From: an uncultured Oscillospiraceae bacterium
GTDB taxonomy: Bacteria > Bacillota > Clostridia > Oscillospirales > Acutalibacteraceae
Assembly (NCBI GenBank): GCA_900544515.1
Contig: UQVI01000004.1
Span: 1 to 29,462 of the forward strand
Length of the DNA stretch: 29,462 nucleotides
Direction of reading: 5' to 3'
Positions 6,612 through 15,377 of the stretch are shown here, piece by piece (position 1 is the stretch's first letter; every line of letters begins with the position of its first letter). A program made the position numbers and the translations under genes. Under the pieces are notes generated by a model. That model was not told where the DNA came from. It did not search any database and was given only the letters and a program-made list of their open reading frames with translations.

Positions 6612-7243
6612 TTTTTAACACCGACCTTTTTGCATACCTCTGACAATCTGCAGCTGTCACAAAGCGGCTTTCTCGCAGAGCAGGTATCCCTGCCGAATAA
6701 AACAATTCTGTGGCAGAAGTCCGAGCCTTCCTCAGCAGGAACAATCTTTTTCAGGGCAAGCTCAATTTTCTTTGGGTCTTTATCCGTCACCAGACCAATA
6801 CGGTTTGAAATTCTTATCATATGTGTGTCTACAACAATACTTTCCTTGCCGTAAATATCACCGACAATAAGGTTTGCTGTCTTTCGTCCCACTCCCGGAA
6901 GCATGATTAAATCATCAATATTATCCGGCACTCTGCCGTCAAATTTATCCCTTATCATCTGTGCCATACCGATAATGGACTCTGCCTTGCTTTTATAAAA
7001 GCCGCAGCTATGTATAATCCTTTCAATATCCTTTACATCCGCATTGCAGTAATCATCAAGTGTTTTATATTTTTCAAACAGCGCAGGCGTAACAAGATTA
7101 ACCCTTGCATCCGTACACTGAGCAGAAAGCCTTACAGCTACTAAAAGCTCAAATGGATTTGATGCCGTAAGCGAACATAACGCATCGGGATAAATATCCT
7201 TAAGTGTTTCTATTACCTTTAAAATTCTATCTTTTTTAGTCAT
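6608..7243 (-). CDS. nth: Endonuclease III (DNA glycosylase/AP lyase)
   Basis: 211 residues, normal length. It removes oxidised pyrimidines and nicks abasic sites in base excision repair. The helix-hairpin-helix LPGVGRKTANLIVG carries the catalytic lysine of the family in GRKTA, and VVDTHMIRISNRIGLV carries the catalytic aspartate. The C-terminal iron-sulphur loop has four cysteines in the C-x6-C-x2-C-x5-C spacing (CSARKPLCDSCRLSEVC). It follows rarA with a gap of eight bases and overlaps the aroK-like gene by four. Confidence 0.96.
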   Translation of the reverse strand: MTKKDRILKVIETLKDIYPDALCSLTASNPFELLVAVRLSAQCTDARVNLVTPALFEKYKTLDDYCNADVKDIERIIHSCGFYKSKAESIIGMAQMIRDKFDGRVPDNIDDLIMLPGVGRKTANLIVGDIYGKESIVVDTHMIRISNRIGLVTDKDPKKIELALKKIVPAEEGSDFCHRIVLFGRDTCSARKPLCDSCRLSEVCKKVGVKK

Positions 7244-7251
7244 ATCTTTCT

Positions 7252-8523
7252 CTACTCTTTTCTATCCTTAACTCTGTCCCAATAATTCTTAAATGCCTGT
7301 TCGTTTTTATTCGGTCCATATGTGTAATATTGTTTATCTTTTAAAACATCGGGTAGGTACTGCTGATATGTCCAATGATTCGGATAATCATGGGGATAAA
7401 TATAAAACTGTCCCTTTACCGCTGCATCCTCTCCGTCAAAATGCTTATTCTGAAGCTGACGAGGTACAGGGCCGTAATTTCCCTTCTGCACATCTGCCAT
7501 TGCCATATCAATCGCCATTTCGCCTGAATTGCTTTTAGGTGCAGTTGCAACAAGAATGACCGCATCGGCAAGGGGTATTCTCGCCTCAGGCAATCCTACC
7601 ATCATTGCGATATCAACTGCTGATTTAACAATCGGAATAATCTGTGGATAGGCGAGTCCCACATCCTCACAGGCACATACCATAAGACGCCTGCAGGCCG
7701 ACGGTAAATCACCGGACTTAAGAAGTCTTGCAAGATAATGGAGCGCCGCATCAGGATCAGAGCCTCGCATACTTTTCTGATAAGCAGAAATAATATCATA
7801 ATGCTCATCGCCATCCCTGTCATAACGGACAGAGCTTTTCTGAACAAGCTCATTTGCAGTATCCATCGTGATATGTTTTTTATCACCCTGCGTTACAGTG
7901 GCAAAAAAGCAGTTTTCCACACAATTAAGTGCCTTTCTTACATCACCGCCGCAGCCACGCGAAATTTTTTCACACACACCATTCTCAATGTCAAGCGCTA
8001 AGCCGTATTCCCCAGACAGGATGTTAAACCCTCTTTTAATAGCAGGAACAATATCATCAGGCTCAATCGGTTTGAATTCAAACACGGTTGAACGTGAAAG
8101 AATGGCAGGATAAATATAGAAATAGGGATTCTCCGTAGTGGATGCAATAAGTGTTATCTTGCCATTTTCTATAAATTCCAGCAGACTCTGCTGCTGACGC
8201 TTGTTGAAATACTGAATTTCATCAAGATAAAGCAGTATACCATTCGGTGCACTGAAGGTATCAAGCTCCGCCACAATATCCTTAATATCCTGAGTGGATG
8301 CAGTTGTGCCGTTCAGCCTGCGGAGGCTCCTGTTCGTAGCATTTGCAATTATGGATGCAACTGTAGTTTTACCCACACCACTGGGTCCGTAAAATATTAA
8401 ATTCGGAATATCGCCTGATAAAATCAGATTGTAAAGTGCTTTGCCCTCTGACAGCAAATGCCTTTGACCCACAACATCATCAAGTGAAGAGGGGCGTATT
8501 CTGTCCGCTAGAGGTTTATTCAT
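7252..8523 (-). CDS. rarA: Replication-associated recombination protein A (RarA/MgsA) AAA+ ATPase
   Basis: 423 residues from the second of two adjacent ATG codons; this one (8523) lies seven bases after GAGGAG, while the first (8526) is four bases from it. The protein opens LADRIRPSSLDDVVGQ, typical of RarA and clamp-loader-like AAA+ proteins. Walker A is GPSGVGKTT, Walker B LLYLDEIQYF, sensor 1 ASTTENPYF; the C-terminal tetramerisation region contains SMRGSDPDAALHYLARLL and YGPVPRQLQNKHFDG. It acts at stalled or damaged replication forks. The start codon overlaps the end of queH, so the genes are coupled. Confidence 0.96.
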   Translation of the reverse strand: MNKPLADRIRPSSLDDVVGQRHLLSEGKALYNLILSGDIPNLIFYGPSGVGKTTVASIIANATNRSLRRLNGTTASTQDIKDIVAELDTFSAPNGILLYLDEIQYFNKRQQQSLLEFIENGKITLIASTTENPYFYIYPAILSRSTVFEFKPIEPDDIVPAIKRGFNILSGEYGLALDIENGVCEKISRGCGGDVRKALNCVENCFFATVTQGDKKHITMDTANELVQKSSVRYDRDGDEHYDIISAYQKSMRGSDPDAALHYLARLLKSGDLPSACRRLMVCACEDVGLAYPQIIPIVKSAVDIAMMVGLPEARIPLADAVILVATAPKSNSGEMAIDMAMADVQKGNYGPVPRQLQNKHFDGEDAAVKGQFYIYPHDYPNHWTYQQYLPDVLKDKQYYTYGPNKNEQAFKNYWDRVKDRKE

Positions 8524-9157
8524 CATTTTTCTCCTCAGTCAATTCTCTTTCTGCCTTTGAATATATACAACCGCAATAATTCTGCCTGTACAGATTAAAC
8601 TCTTTTGATAGCTCAATAGAACGCTTATAGCCCTCACGCTTTTTAAAATCAGAAGGCAACCATAGAACTCCATATTTTTCTTCGAGTTCATAGCCGATTT
8701 CATTTATCTTCTGTGCATTTTTAAGAGGACTTATCGACAGCGTAGTGCAGAAATAATCAAAGTTCTTCTCTTTTGCAAGGCAGGAAGTTTTTTCAAGTCT
8801 TAAGCGGTAGCACCTGAAGCAGCGTTCGCCGCCCTCACGGCATTTTTCATAGCCCTTTGCCGTTTCAAAGAATTCAGCACTGTTGTATTCACAATCAAAA
8901 AAGCTGACCTTATTCTTTGTTTCAAGACTGTTAATCAGTCTGATCTGCTCAGCCTTTCTTTTTTCATATTCTTTCTGCTCGGAAATATTCGGATTATAAT
9001 ATAATACGGTTATACTGAAATACTTTGACAAATACTCAATTGTATAGCTGGAGCACGGAGCACAACAGCTATGCAGTAAAAGAGAGGGCGTAATGTCCTC
9101 TCTTTCAATTTTTTGAGTTATTTTATCAAGCATAATCTGATAATTCACTTTATTCAT
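8516..9157 (-). CDS. queH: Epoxyqueuosine reductase QueH
   Basis: 213 residues with the DUF208/QueH pattern: HSCCAPCSSY near the N-terminus, CREGGERCFRCYRLRL in the middle and YCGCIYSKAE at the C-terminus. These cysteines hold the metal/iron-sulphur site of the cobalamin-independent enzyme that reduces epoxyqueuosine to queuosine in the wobble base of tRNAs Asp, Asn, His and Tyr. The start overlaps the stop of the M23 protein upstream by one base (TAATG). It has no obvious tie to its envelope neighbours; no other queuosine gene is in the window. Confidence 0.93.
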   Translation of the reverse strand: MNKVNYQIMLDKITQKIEREDITPSLLLHSCCAPCSSYTIEYLSKYFSITVLYYNPNISEQKEYEKRKAEQIRLINSLETKNKVSFFDCEYNSAEFFETAKGYEKCREGGERCFRCYRLRLEKTSCLAKEKNFDYFCTTLSISPLKNAQKINEIGYELEEKYGVLWLPSDFKKREGYKRSIELSKEFNLYRQNYCGCIYSKAERELTEEKNDE

Positions 9158-10623
9158 TAGCTCAAATAATTTTTCGGATTTGCACGCTGGCCGTTAAAAC
9201 GCACCTCAAAATGGCAATGAGGTCCGGTTGAATTTCCGGTTGAGCCGCTCTTTGCAATCTGCTCTCCTTTTTTAACACTCTGTCCGTTTGATACAAGAAT
9301 GGACGAATTGTGACCATAAAGAGTAACAACCGAGCGTCCTCTTGCATCCGTACCATGATAAATCATTACATAATAGCCGTAGCTGTAATCCAGTCGCTTA
9401 ACAGTAATAACAATACCATCCTGTGCAGCAACAACCCTTGAACCCATTGCGCAAGGGAAATCTATTCCACCGTGATATTTGCCTGAAGAGTAATTCGGAA
9501 AGCCTGCTGAAATACCGGTATGTCCCGGAACAGGATATACCATATTCAGCACTGCGTCAGAGTTTGAATAAACATCCGACTTGCTTACGATAATATCCTT
9601 ACTTCCGTTCGGTTTTTCAGAAGCAACTGCCGTTGTTACCTCTTCAGGTGATTTAACACCTGAAATCAGTGACTGAATTTCATTTTCAACCTTTTCCATC
9701 AGTTCGCTGTCTTCATTTCTGAATTCAGTATATTGCTGATTCTGTGCAGTTAATTCTGCAAAAAGTCTGTCACTCTCTGCCCTGTCAGTAGCAAGAATTA
9801 CTTTTTTTGATGCAATCTGCTCGCTGTTGCTTTCAATTGTTTTCTGCTTTGCTTCAAGCGATTTTTTCTGATTATCAAGCTTTGACTTGGCATCCTGATA
9901 CTTTGCAACCTTCTCATCAAGGCCATTCTGCTTTGTAACAATTTCCTTTGTCTTTTCCTGCACTTCCTTCAAAAGCTCTGTATCGCTCTTTGACACAGAC
10001 CTTATCATTTCATACCTCGTCAGAAAGCTTGAAATATCATTGCTGGTGAGAAGTGCAGAAAGTATGTTATAATCTCCGCTTATGTACATAACCCTGAGAC
10101 GCATACAATATGCCTCGTATACGCTCTGGAATTTCTTTTCTAATTTATCCAGTTCCTTCCTGGTTTTCATAACTTCATCGGAAAGAACCTTCAGTTCCTT
10201 TTCATTTTTATCTATTGAAGGCTTGAGTTTGTCAATATCCTTTTGAATATTGGTATTCTGCTCTTCAAGAAGTGTGAGCTGTTCATTGATATAGCCGATT
10301 TTCTGATCTAAGGTGTCAATATATTCGGCAGTACCCTTTGAACTTTTTTCAAGCTCTGCAAGTTTCTTTTCAGCCTCATCCAGATTTTTCTGAAGCTCCT
10401 TCTGCTGATCTTCAAGAAGTTTCTGAGCCTCTTCCTTTGTTATCTTTTTTTCATCTTTATTTGTTGTACTCTCATCATGCTCTGTAGCTGTGGCAGATGT
10501 TGATGCCGATGTACTGCTGTTATCTTCCGTAGACTCTGCTTCCTGTGCAAACACAACTGTCTGAGTGAATGTGCAAATCACAAGAATAAGAGCCATTATC
10601 AGCGAAAGAAATTTCGTCTTCAA
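9157..10623 (-). CDS. PcsB/EnvC-like murein hydrolase: coiled coil plus M23 peptidase (third of three)
   Basis: 488 residues from a TTG at 10623, chosen because AAAGGGG lies eight bases upstream and the product then starts with a clean signal peptide (LKTKFLSLIMALILVICTFTQTVVFA). A longer TTG start at 10647 overlaps the upstream stop. Residues about 65-320 are coiled coil, including the family motif around YCMRLRVMYISGDYNILSALL. After a short linker the M23/LytM domain carries YHGGIDF and GPHCHFEVR, so the zinc ligands look intact. The family cleaves peptidoglycan peptides during division and is switched on by FtsEX through the coiled coil. It is the third paralogue behind ftsEX. Confidence 0.9.
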   Translation of the reverse strand: MKTKFLSLIMALILVICTFTQTVVFAQEAESTEDNSSTSASTSATATEHDESTTNKDEKKITKEEAQKLLEDQQKELQKNLDEAEKKLAELEKSSKGTAEYIDTLDQKIGYINEQLTLLEEQNTNIQKDIDKLKPSIDKNEKELKVLSDEVMKTRKELDKLEKKFQSVYEAYCMRLRVMYISGDYNILSALLTSNDISSFLTRYEMIRSVSKSDTELLKEVQEKTKEIVTKQNGLDEKVAKYQDAKSKLDNQKKSLEAKQKTIESNSEQIASKKVILATDRAESDRLFAELTAQNQQYTEFRNEDSELMEKVENEIQSLISGVKSPEEVTTAVASEKPNGSKDIIVSKSDVYSNSDAVLNMVYPVPGHTGISAGFPNYSSGKYHGGIDFPCAMGSRVVAAQDGIVITVKRLDYSYGYYVMIYHGTDARGRSVVTLYGHNSSILVSNGQSVKKGEQIAKSGSTGNSTGPHCHFEVRFNGQRANPKNYLS

Positions 10624-10643
10624 TTTTAAAACCCCTTTCACAA

Positions 10644-12158
10644 TCAAGGTAAATAATTAGTTGGGTTTACACAATTTATAGAGCTAGGTGTTCTCACCTC
10701 AAAATGGCAATGAGGTCCTGATGAATTACCTGTTGAGCCGCTCTTTGCAATTATCTGTCCTTTGCTTACACGCTGACCCTCAGACACCAATCTTGAAGAA
10801 TTATGTGCATAAAGGGTATATACAGATTGTCCTGCAGAATTTTTCTTATCATGCATAATAACAATATATCTTCCGTAGCTGTGATATCCTCCGCCGGTAT
10901 AACTGCAGGAGCACCTGCCGTTACTATGACTTGTAATATCCTTCGAAGTAATCACTACACCCGACTCAGCAGCTACAACATTCGAGCCGGATGAACAAGC
11001 AAAGTCAACACCCGTATGACCAACGTAACCTGCACTACCGTAGGCTGTTGTTATCCTTGTCTGTGAAGGTACCGGATAAGTCAGGCTCAGCCTGTTTGAC
11101 GATGTGGAGGTTGTTGTCTTTTTGGTTGTAGTCGGCTTTGTGGTAGATGGTTTTTTCTCCGTCTCGCCGTCAGCATCTGTAGTGGTGTGCTTTTTAGTCG
11201 TTGTAGTTGTAGTGGTGGTTGTAGTAGTCGTTGTTTTATTCTGCTCCTCCATCTGCTGGATATATTTTTCAGCAGCGGCTTCAATTTCACGGTTAATTTC
11301 AGCCAGATCAGCCTCGTCCTGATGTCTGAATTCACTGTAATTCTTTGTGTCCTCCTGAAGCTTCATGAGGAGATTGTCCGCCTCGCTTCTTTCACTTTCA
11401 TAATCCTTCTGCTTGTCTGTGAACGCAAGCTGCTGTTTTTCCAAATCCTTAATCGTCTTATTAAGAATATTCTTTGTTGCATCCAGTGCATTCTGATTAT
11501 TTATGAGGCTGTCCTTTTTATCGTTGAGCGTTTTCTGCGTGCTCTCAAGCTCCTCTCCCTCTGTTTTAATGGTTTCCAGAAGTAGCTTATCCTGCTGAGA
11601 AACACGGCGAATCATCTCAATTCTTGTCATAAGAGTGGATATGTCTTTACTGGTAAGCAGAGCTTCGAGTATCGTCATATTTCCGCTGATATACATTGCT
11701 CTTGCTCTTTGACCATACATTTCATAGGACACATCAAATTTTTCTTTGAGCACCTTACTCTCCTTAGACAGCTCAGCAATCTCTGTTTTTAAAGATGCTA
11801 TATTTTTTTCGTTGTCGGAATACTGTCTTTCAAGAGTTGTAATTTTATTTTTCGAGGTTGCCATTTCCTCCTCAGAAAGCTTCAGCTGGTTATCCATATA
11901 CCTGATTTTTTCATCCAGAGCAGTGATATACTCCTCCGTATCCTTCGACTGAGCCGCCAAATCATCAAGCTTTTTATTAACCTCCTTAAGCTGCTGCTCA
12001 AGGTATGCCTGCTTTTCCTCGTTGGAAAGGCTCTCATAATTACTATCATATTCAGCACCGTTCACCGGCAGAACCATATGCGGTGCAGATGCTCCTATAA
12101 AAAAGCATAAAGCCAACAAAACAGGCAATACCTTGAAAATTAGCTTTGACCGTTTCAT
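10644..12158 (-). CDS. PcsB/EnvC-like murein hydrolase with poly-threonine linker (second of three)
   Basis: 504 residues from ATG 12158, preceded by AGGAG at eight bases; a GTG nine bases earlier is the alternative. A signal peptide is followed by a coiled coil (about 40-300) holding YGQRARAMYISGNMTILEALL. Then comes a linker of 13 consecutive threonines and further TTK repeats, and the M23 domain with GHTGVDF and GPHCHFEVR. The M23 core has an insertion with two cysteines (NGRCSCSYTGGGYHSYGR) not present in the two sister proteins. The long linker should let the peptidase reach further from the coiled coil. It ends by overlapping the region used to start the third paralogue. Confidence 0.9.
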   Translation of the reverse strand: MKRSKLIFKVLPVLLALCFFIGASAPHMVLPVNGAEYDSNYESLSNEEKQAYLEQQLKEVNKKLDDLAAQSKDTEEYITALDEKIRYMDNQLKLSEEEMATSKNKITTLERQYSDNEKNIASLKTEIAELSKESKVLKEKFDVSYEMYGQRARAMYISGNMTILEALLTSKDISTLMTRIEMIRRVSQQDKLLLETIKTEGEELESTQKTLNDKKDSLINNQNALDATKNILNKTIKDLEKQQLAFTDKQKDYESERSEADNLLMKLQEDTKNYSEFRHQDEADLAEINREIEAAAEKYIQQMEEQNKTTTTTTTTTTTTTKKHTTTDADGETEKKPSTTKPTTTKKTTTSTSSNRLSLTYPVPSQTRITTAYGSAGYVGHTGVDFACSSGSNVVAAESGVVITSKDITSHSNGRCSCSYTGGGYHSYGRYIVIMHDKKNSAGQSVYTLYAHNSSRLVSEGQRVSKGQIIAKSGSTGNSSGPHCHFEVRTPSSINCVNPTNYLP

Positions 12159-12196
12159 TGACTTCACTCCTAAATTAAATTATTTTTAATTCTTAA

Positions 12197-13438
12197 TTAC
12201 AGATAATTAAGAGGATTAACCTGACTTCCGTTTACACGAACCTCAAAATGACAATGAGGTCCGGTTGAGTTGCCTGTAGAACCACTCAGAGCAATAACCT
12301 GTCCGGCTGATACATTCTGACCAACACTAACAAGTATCTGACTGTTATGTGCATAAAGTGTTGAAAGTCCATCACCATGATCAATCATAACGTGATAACC
12401 ATAGCTGTAATTTAAGTACTTAACAAGAATAACTCTTCCGCTTGCTGCTGCATAGACATTTGAGCCTGTGGATACAGGGAAATCAATACCACCGTGATAT
12501 CCGCCGCTGTTATAATATGGGAAGCCCGCTGAAATAGAACGGCTGTCGGTAGGATAACCAAGTTGTCCTGAACCGGAGCCCGTTGACCCGCTGATTGAAC
12601 CGCCGCCGCTTGAAGCACTTGCAGCCGCAGCGCGGATTGCATTCTCAACCTCACGAAGCTGTTCTTCGTTCGTCTCAATAGCCTCAAGATATTCAGAGGT
12701 CTGAGAGGAAAGTTCTCTCATTACTGCATTACATTCTGCTGCTTCTTTATCGAGCTCACTTTTTGAGGTATCAATTTCGCTGATTTTACTCTGAAGTGAT
12801 TTTTTATCGGTTTCGAGATTTTCCTTATCGTCATTAAGCTCGTTTCTTTTAACCTCGAGTTCCTGCTTCTGTGACTCGATTTCCTCCATTTTCTTCATAA
12901 GATCATCAAGGATACGGCTGTCCTGCTGTGATACGGATTTTATCATCTGAGAACGAGTGAGCATTGCACTCATATCAGGACAGGTAAGTAAAACCTCAAG
13001 CGTTGAAGCAGAGCCTGAAACATACATAGCTCTGAGTCTCTGACAATAAAGCTCATAGCTTTCGTCAAATTCAGCCTGCTTTTTATCAATTTCCTGTTGT
13101 GCTTTGATAAGCTCATTTTCAGTCTTTGTTATCTTCTGCTGAATGGCATCAATTTCTGCCTGAAGAGCATCTCTTTCATCATGAAGGGTATCAAGCTTAT
13201 CCTGCAACAAACTTATTTTTGACCTTAAAACACCCAAGTATTCCTCAGTTTTCTTTTTTTCTGCGGAAAGTTCATCTATATGACCTTGAGCCTCATCTAT
13301 TTCATCCTGGATTTTTTCTCTTTTATTTCTTAATTCAGATGTGCTGGCAGCCTGCGTTGTCACTCCGAACGAAAAAGATGTAACTGCAAATACCAGACAC
13401 ATCAGCAAAGAAAGTATTTTGCTTTTTGATTTAAACAT
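12197..13438 (-). CDS. PcsB/EnvC-like murein hydrolase (first of three, adjacent to ftsX)
   Basis: 413 residues from ATG 13438; GTG 13450 is an in-frame alternative. A signal peptide ends near TTQAAS. The coiled coil (about 30-270) contains YCQRLRAMYVSGSASTLEVLL and TRSQMIKSVSQQD. A short Gly/Ser linker leads to the M23 domain with YHGGIDF and GPHCHFEVR. It is the most compact of the three. The start overlaps the ftsX stop by eight bases (ATGTTTAA), the gene order seen for FtsEX-activated hydrolases, so it is the best candidate for the direct FtsX partner. Confidence 0.92.
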   Translation of the reverse strand: MFKSKSKILSLLMCLVFAVTSFSFGVTTQAASTSELRNKREKIQDEIDEAQGHIDELSAEKKKTEEYLGVLRSKISLLQDKLDTLHDERDALQAEIDAIQQKITKTENELIKAQQEIDKKQAEFDESYELYCQRLRAMYVSGSASTLEVLLTCPDMSAMLTRSQMIKSVSQQDSRILDDLMKKMEEIESQKQELEVKRNELNDDKENLETDKKSLQSKISEIDTSKSELDKEAAECNAVMRELSSQTSEYLEAIETNEEQLREVENAIRAAAASASSGGGSISGSTGSGSGQLGYPTDSRSISAGFPYYNSGGYHGGIDFPVSTGSNVYAAASGRVILVKYLNYSYGYHVMIDHGDGLSTLYAHNSQILVSVGQNVSAGQVIALSGSTGNSTGPHCHFEVRVNGSQVNPLNYL

Positions 13439-14351
13439 TACTAATTTCACTGCCTTCTTTATTAAGATACTTTCTCATCGTTACGAGAGAGCCGCCCACA
13501 CCGCAAACAATACCGATAAGAATAAATACACCCAGCATAGGAAGTGCATAATCTGCAAATGTAATTGCACTGAGTTTCAATTCTGCAAACAAATCGCCGA
13601 ACTGCGTAATTGCCAGCTCGTAAAGTCCCCATACAAGTCCCAGTGATATCGCACCGGAAAGGACACCGAGTATCATACCCTCAACCACAAACGGAAATCT
13701 TACAAAGCTGTTTGTTGCACCAACTGATTTCATAATGCTGATTTCAAGGCGTCTGCTGTAGACGGTAAGCTTGATTGTGTTTGAAATAATGAAAAGTGAA
13801 ATCAAGAACAGTACAGCTACGATAACAATAGCAATTACGGAAATTCCCTGACGTATTGCAACAAGCTTTTGTGCCAGGTCCTTGTTTTCACGGATAATAT
13901 CCACATGGTCCAGGCCGTTCAGCTCTTCAACCGTTTTATCAAATTGGTCAAGGTTAGCTACTGTAACCTTGTATGCGTTGGGAAGAGGAATATCTGAACT
14001 TACATCTTTAAAGAACTCTGCTTCGGCAGCACCCATTGTTGAAAGCTGTTCCTCCCAAGCAACCTCTTTTGATACAAATTCAACCTCTTTAATATTATCA
14101 AGAGCATATATCTGATTTTCCATATCTGTAATCTGATCCTGAGTTGTTTCATCCTCAAGATAAACCATTACAACATTTTCTTCCTCAATTCTTTCAAGAA
14201 GAGAATCAATATTAAGGAAAACCATAGCCGCTGAACCGATAAGCACCAGACAGCTCATAAGAACACAGATTGATGCAAGTGACATCATTCTGTTTGTCCA
14301 CACATTGCGAAATCCCTCTTTGGTGAGGTATCTTAAACTTGAACCTGTCAT
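13431..14351 (-). CDS. ftsX: Cell division ABC transporter-like membrane subunit FtsX
   Basis: 306 residues, normal length. An N-terminal helix (SLASICVLMSCLVLIGSAAMVF) is followed by an external domain of about 125 residues, then three helices (IVIVAVLFLISLFIIS, GMILGVLSGAISLGLVWGLY, LPMLGVFILIGIVCGVGGSL). The FtsX/MacB_PCD signature region RRLEISIMKSVGATNSFVRFPFVVEG is present. FtsX couples ATP hydrolysis by FtsE to activation of external murein hydrolases. It overlaps ftsE by one base (TAATG). Confidence 0.97.
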   Translation of the reverse strand: MTGSSLRYLTKEGFRNVWTNRMMSLASICVLMSCLVLIGSAAMVFLNIDSLLERIEEENVVMVYLEDETTQDQITDMENQIYALDNIKEVEFVSKEVAWEEQLSTMGAAEAEFFKDVSSDIPLPNAYKVTVANLDQFDKTVEELNGLDHVDIIRENKDLAQKLVAIRQGISVIAIVIVAVLFLISLFIISNTIKLTVYSRRLEISIMKSVGATNSFVRFPFVVEGMILGVLSGAISLGLVWGLYELAITQFGDLFAELKLSAITFADYALPMLGVFILIGIVCGVGGSLVTMRKYLNKEGSEISNV

Positions 14352-15178
14352 TATTCCTCACCTCCTGCTTGATTGTTATCAGAAGAAACAACGTCCTCAA
14401 GATTATCAAAAATATCATCAAGCCCTGCCTTGTCAATGGACACATTCTCCTCAAAGAAGAACATATCCGTATCCTCATTAGGCGTTGAGCTTTCAAACTG
14501 TGCATGAGTAGGATCAGGCGTATCAGATACAACCTCACCGTTTTTGATAACGATAACCCTTCTCTGGAAAGAACGTACAAGGTCGTGCTCGTGCGTTACC
14601 ATAATAACCGTTGTACCTGCATTATTAATCTTTGTAAGCAGACCTACAATTTCATGGCTCATTTCAGGGTCAACGTTACCGGTAGGCTCGTCCGCAATAA
14701 TCACCTTAGGATTATTGACAAGAGCTCTCGCCAGTGAAACTCTCTGCTGCTCACCGCCTGAAAGCTCATTAGGCATAGATCTTGCCTTCTGTGAAAGTCC
14801 TACAAGCTGGAGAATATACGGAACTCTCTTACGGATTTCCTTTTCCTTTGCGCCGATAACTCTCATTGCAAAGGCAACATTATCATATACGGACATTTTC
14901 GGAATCAAGCGGAAATCCTGAAAAACAATACCCATATCACGTCTGTAATACGGCACCTTTCTTTTCTTTAAAGTAGCGGAAGAATATTCATTAAAAATAA
15001 TCTCTCCTTCAGTCGGCTTTTCCTCGTGCATAATAAGCTTTAAAAATGTACTCTTACCTGCACCTGATGAACCTACAACAAAAACAAATTCGCCGTCTTC
15101 AATTTTAATATTAACATTTGAAAGAGCGTGCGTACCATTGCTGTCATAGACCTTTGATACGTTTCTGAATTCAATCAC
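14351..15178 (-). CDS. ftsE: Cell division ATP-binding protein FtsE with acidic C-terminal extension
   Basis: 275 residues; FtsE proteins usually have about 225-230. Walker A is GSSGAGKST, Q-loop VFQDFRL, signature LSGGEQQR, Walker B VIIADEPTGN and the H-loop VTHEHD. The extra 45-50 residues at the C-terminus are acidic (DMFFFEENVSIDKAGLDDIF, then EDVVSSDNN) and could be a docking segment for cytoplasmic division proteins; this is inference. The start is GTG 15178 with AGAGGT nine bases upstream. It is the first gene of the nine-gene unit. Confidence 0.96.
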   Translation of the reverse strand: MIEFRNVSKVYDSNGTHALSNVNIKIEDGEFVFVVGSSGAGKSTFLKLIMHEEKPTEGEIIFNEYSSATLKKRKVPYYRRDMGIVFQDFRLIPKMSVYDNVAFAMRVIGAKEKEIRKRVPYILQLVGLSQKARSMPNELSGGEQQRVSLARALVNNPKVIIADEPTGNVDPEMSHEIVGLLTKINNAGTTVIMVTHEHDLVRSFQRRVIVIKNGEVVSDTPDPTHAQFESSTPNEDTDMFFFEENVSIDKAGLDDIFDNLEDVVSSDNNQAGGEE

Positions 15179-15255
15179 AGTTTTTACCTCTTATACTCAA
15201 TACGATTTACAAAATTACAAAAATGGTATAATTCTGCACTTTGATATACATTTAT

Positions 15256-15284
15256 ATAATATATCAACTTATATAATAAATCAA
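15256..15284 (-). promoter_or_regulatory. Sigma-A promoter of the ftsE operon
   Basis: On the minus strand TTGATT (15284-15279), exactly 17 bases, then TATTAT (15261-15256), about 78 bases before the ftsE start. The region 15179-15330 is very AT-rich and holds no gene. Confidence 0.65.
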
Positions 15285-15330
15285 CCCTTTTTTGTTACTC
15301 TTTTGTAAACAAAAAATTTCCATAACATAA

Positions 15331-15364
15331 AAAGCTGTATCTGAAGAAGTTCAGATACAGCTTT
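15331..15364 (-). terminator. Terminator of the CdaR-type regulator gene
   Basis: AAAGCTGTATCTGAA (15331-15345) and TTCAGATACAGCTTT (15350-15364) form a perfect 15-bp stem with a four-base loop. On the minus strand it ends in CTTTTTATG. It starts 13 bases after the regulator's stop codon and separates it from the ftsE promoter. Confidence 0.85.
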
Positions 15365-15377
15365 GATATCGGAATTA

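Noticed and set aside
11104..11322. A plus-strand frame rich in valine
   Set aside because: It is the antisense reading of the poly-threonine linker of the M23 protein, so the valine run is only a shadow of ACN codons.
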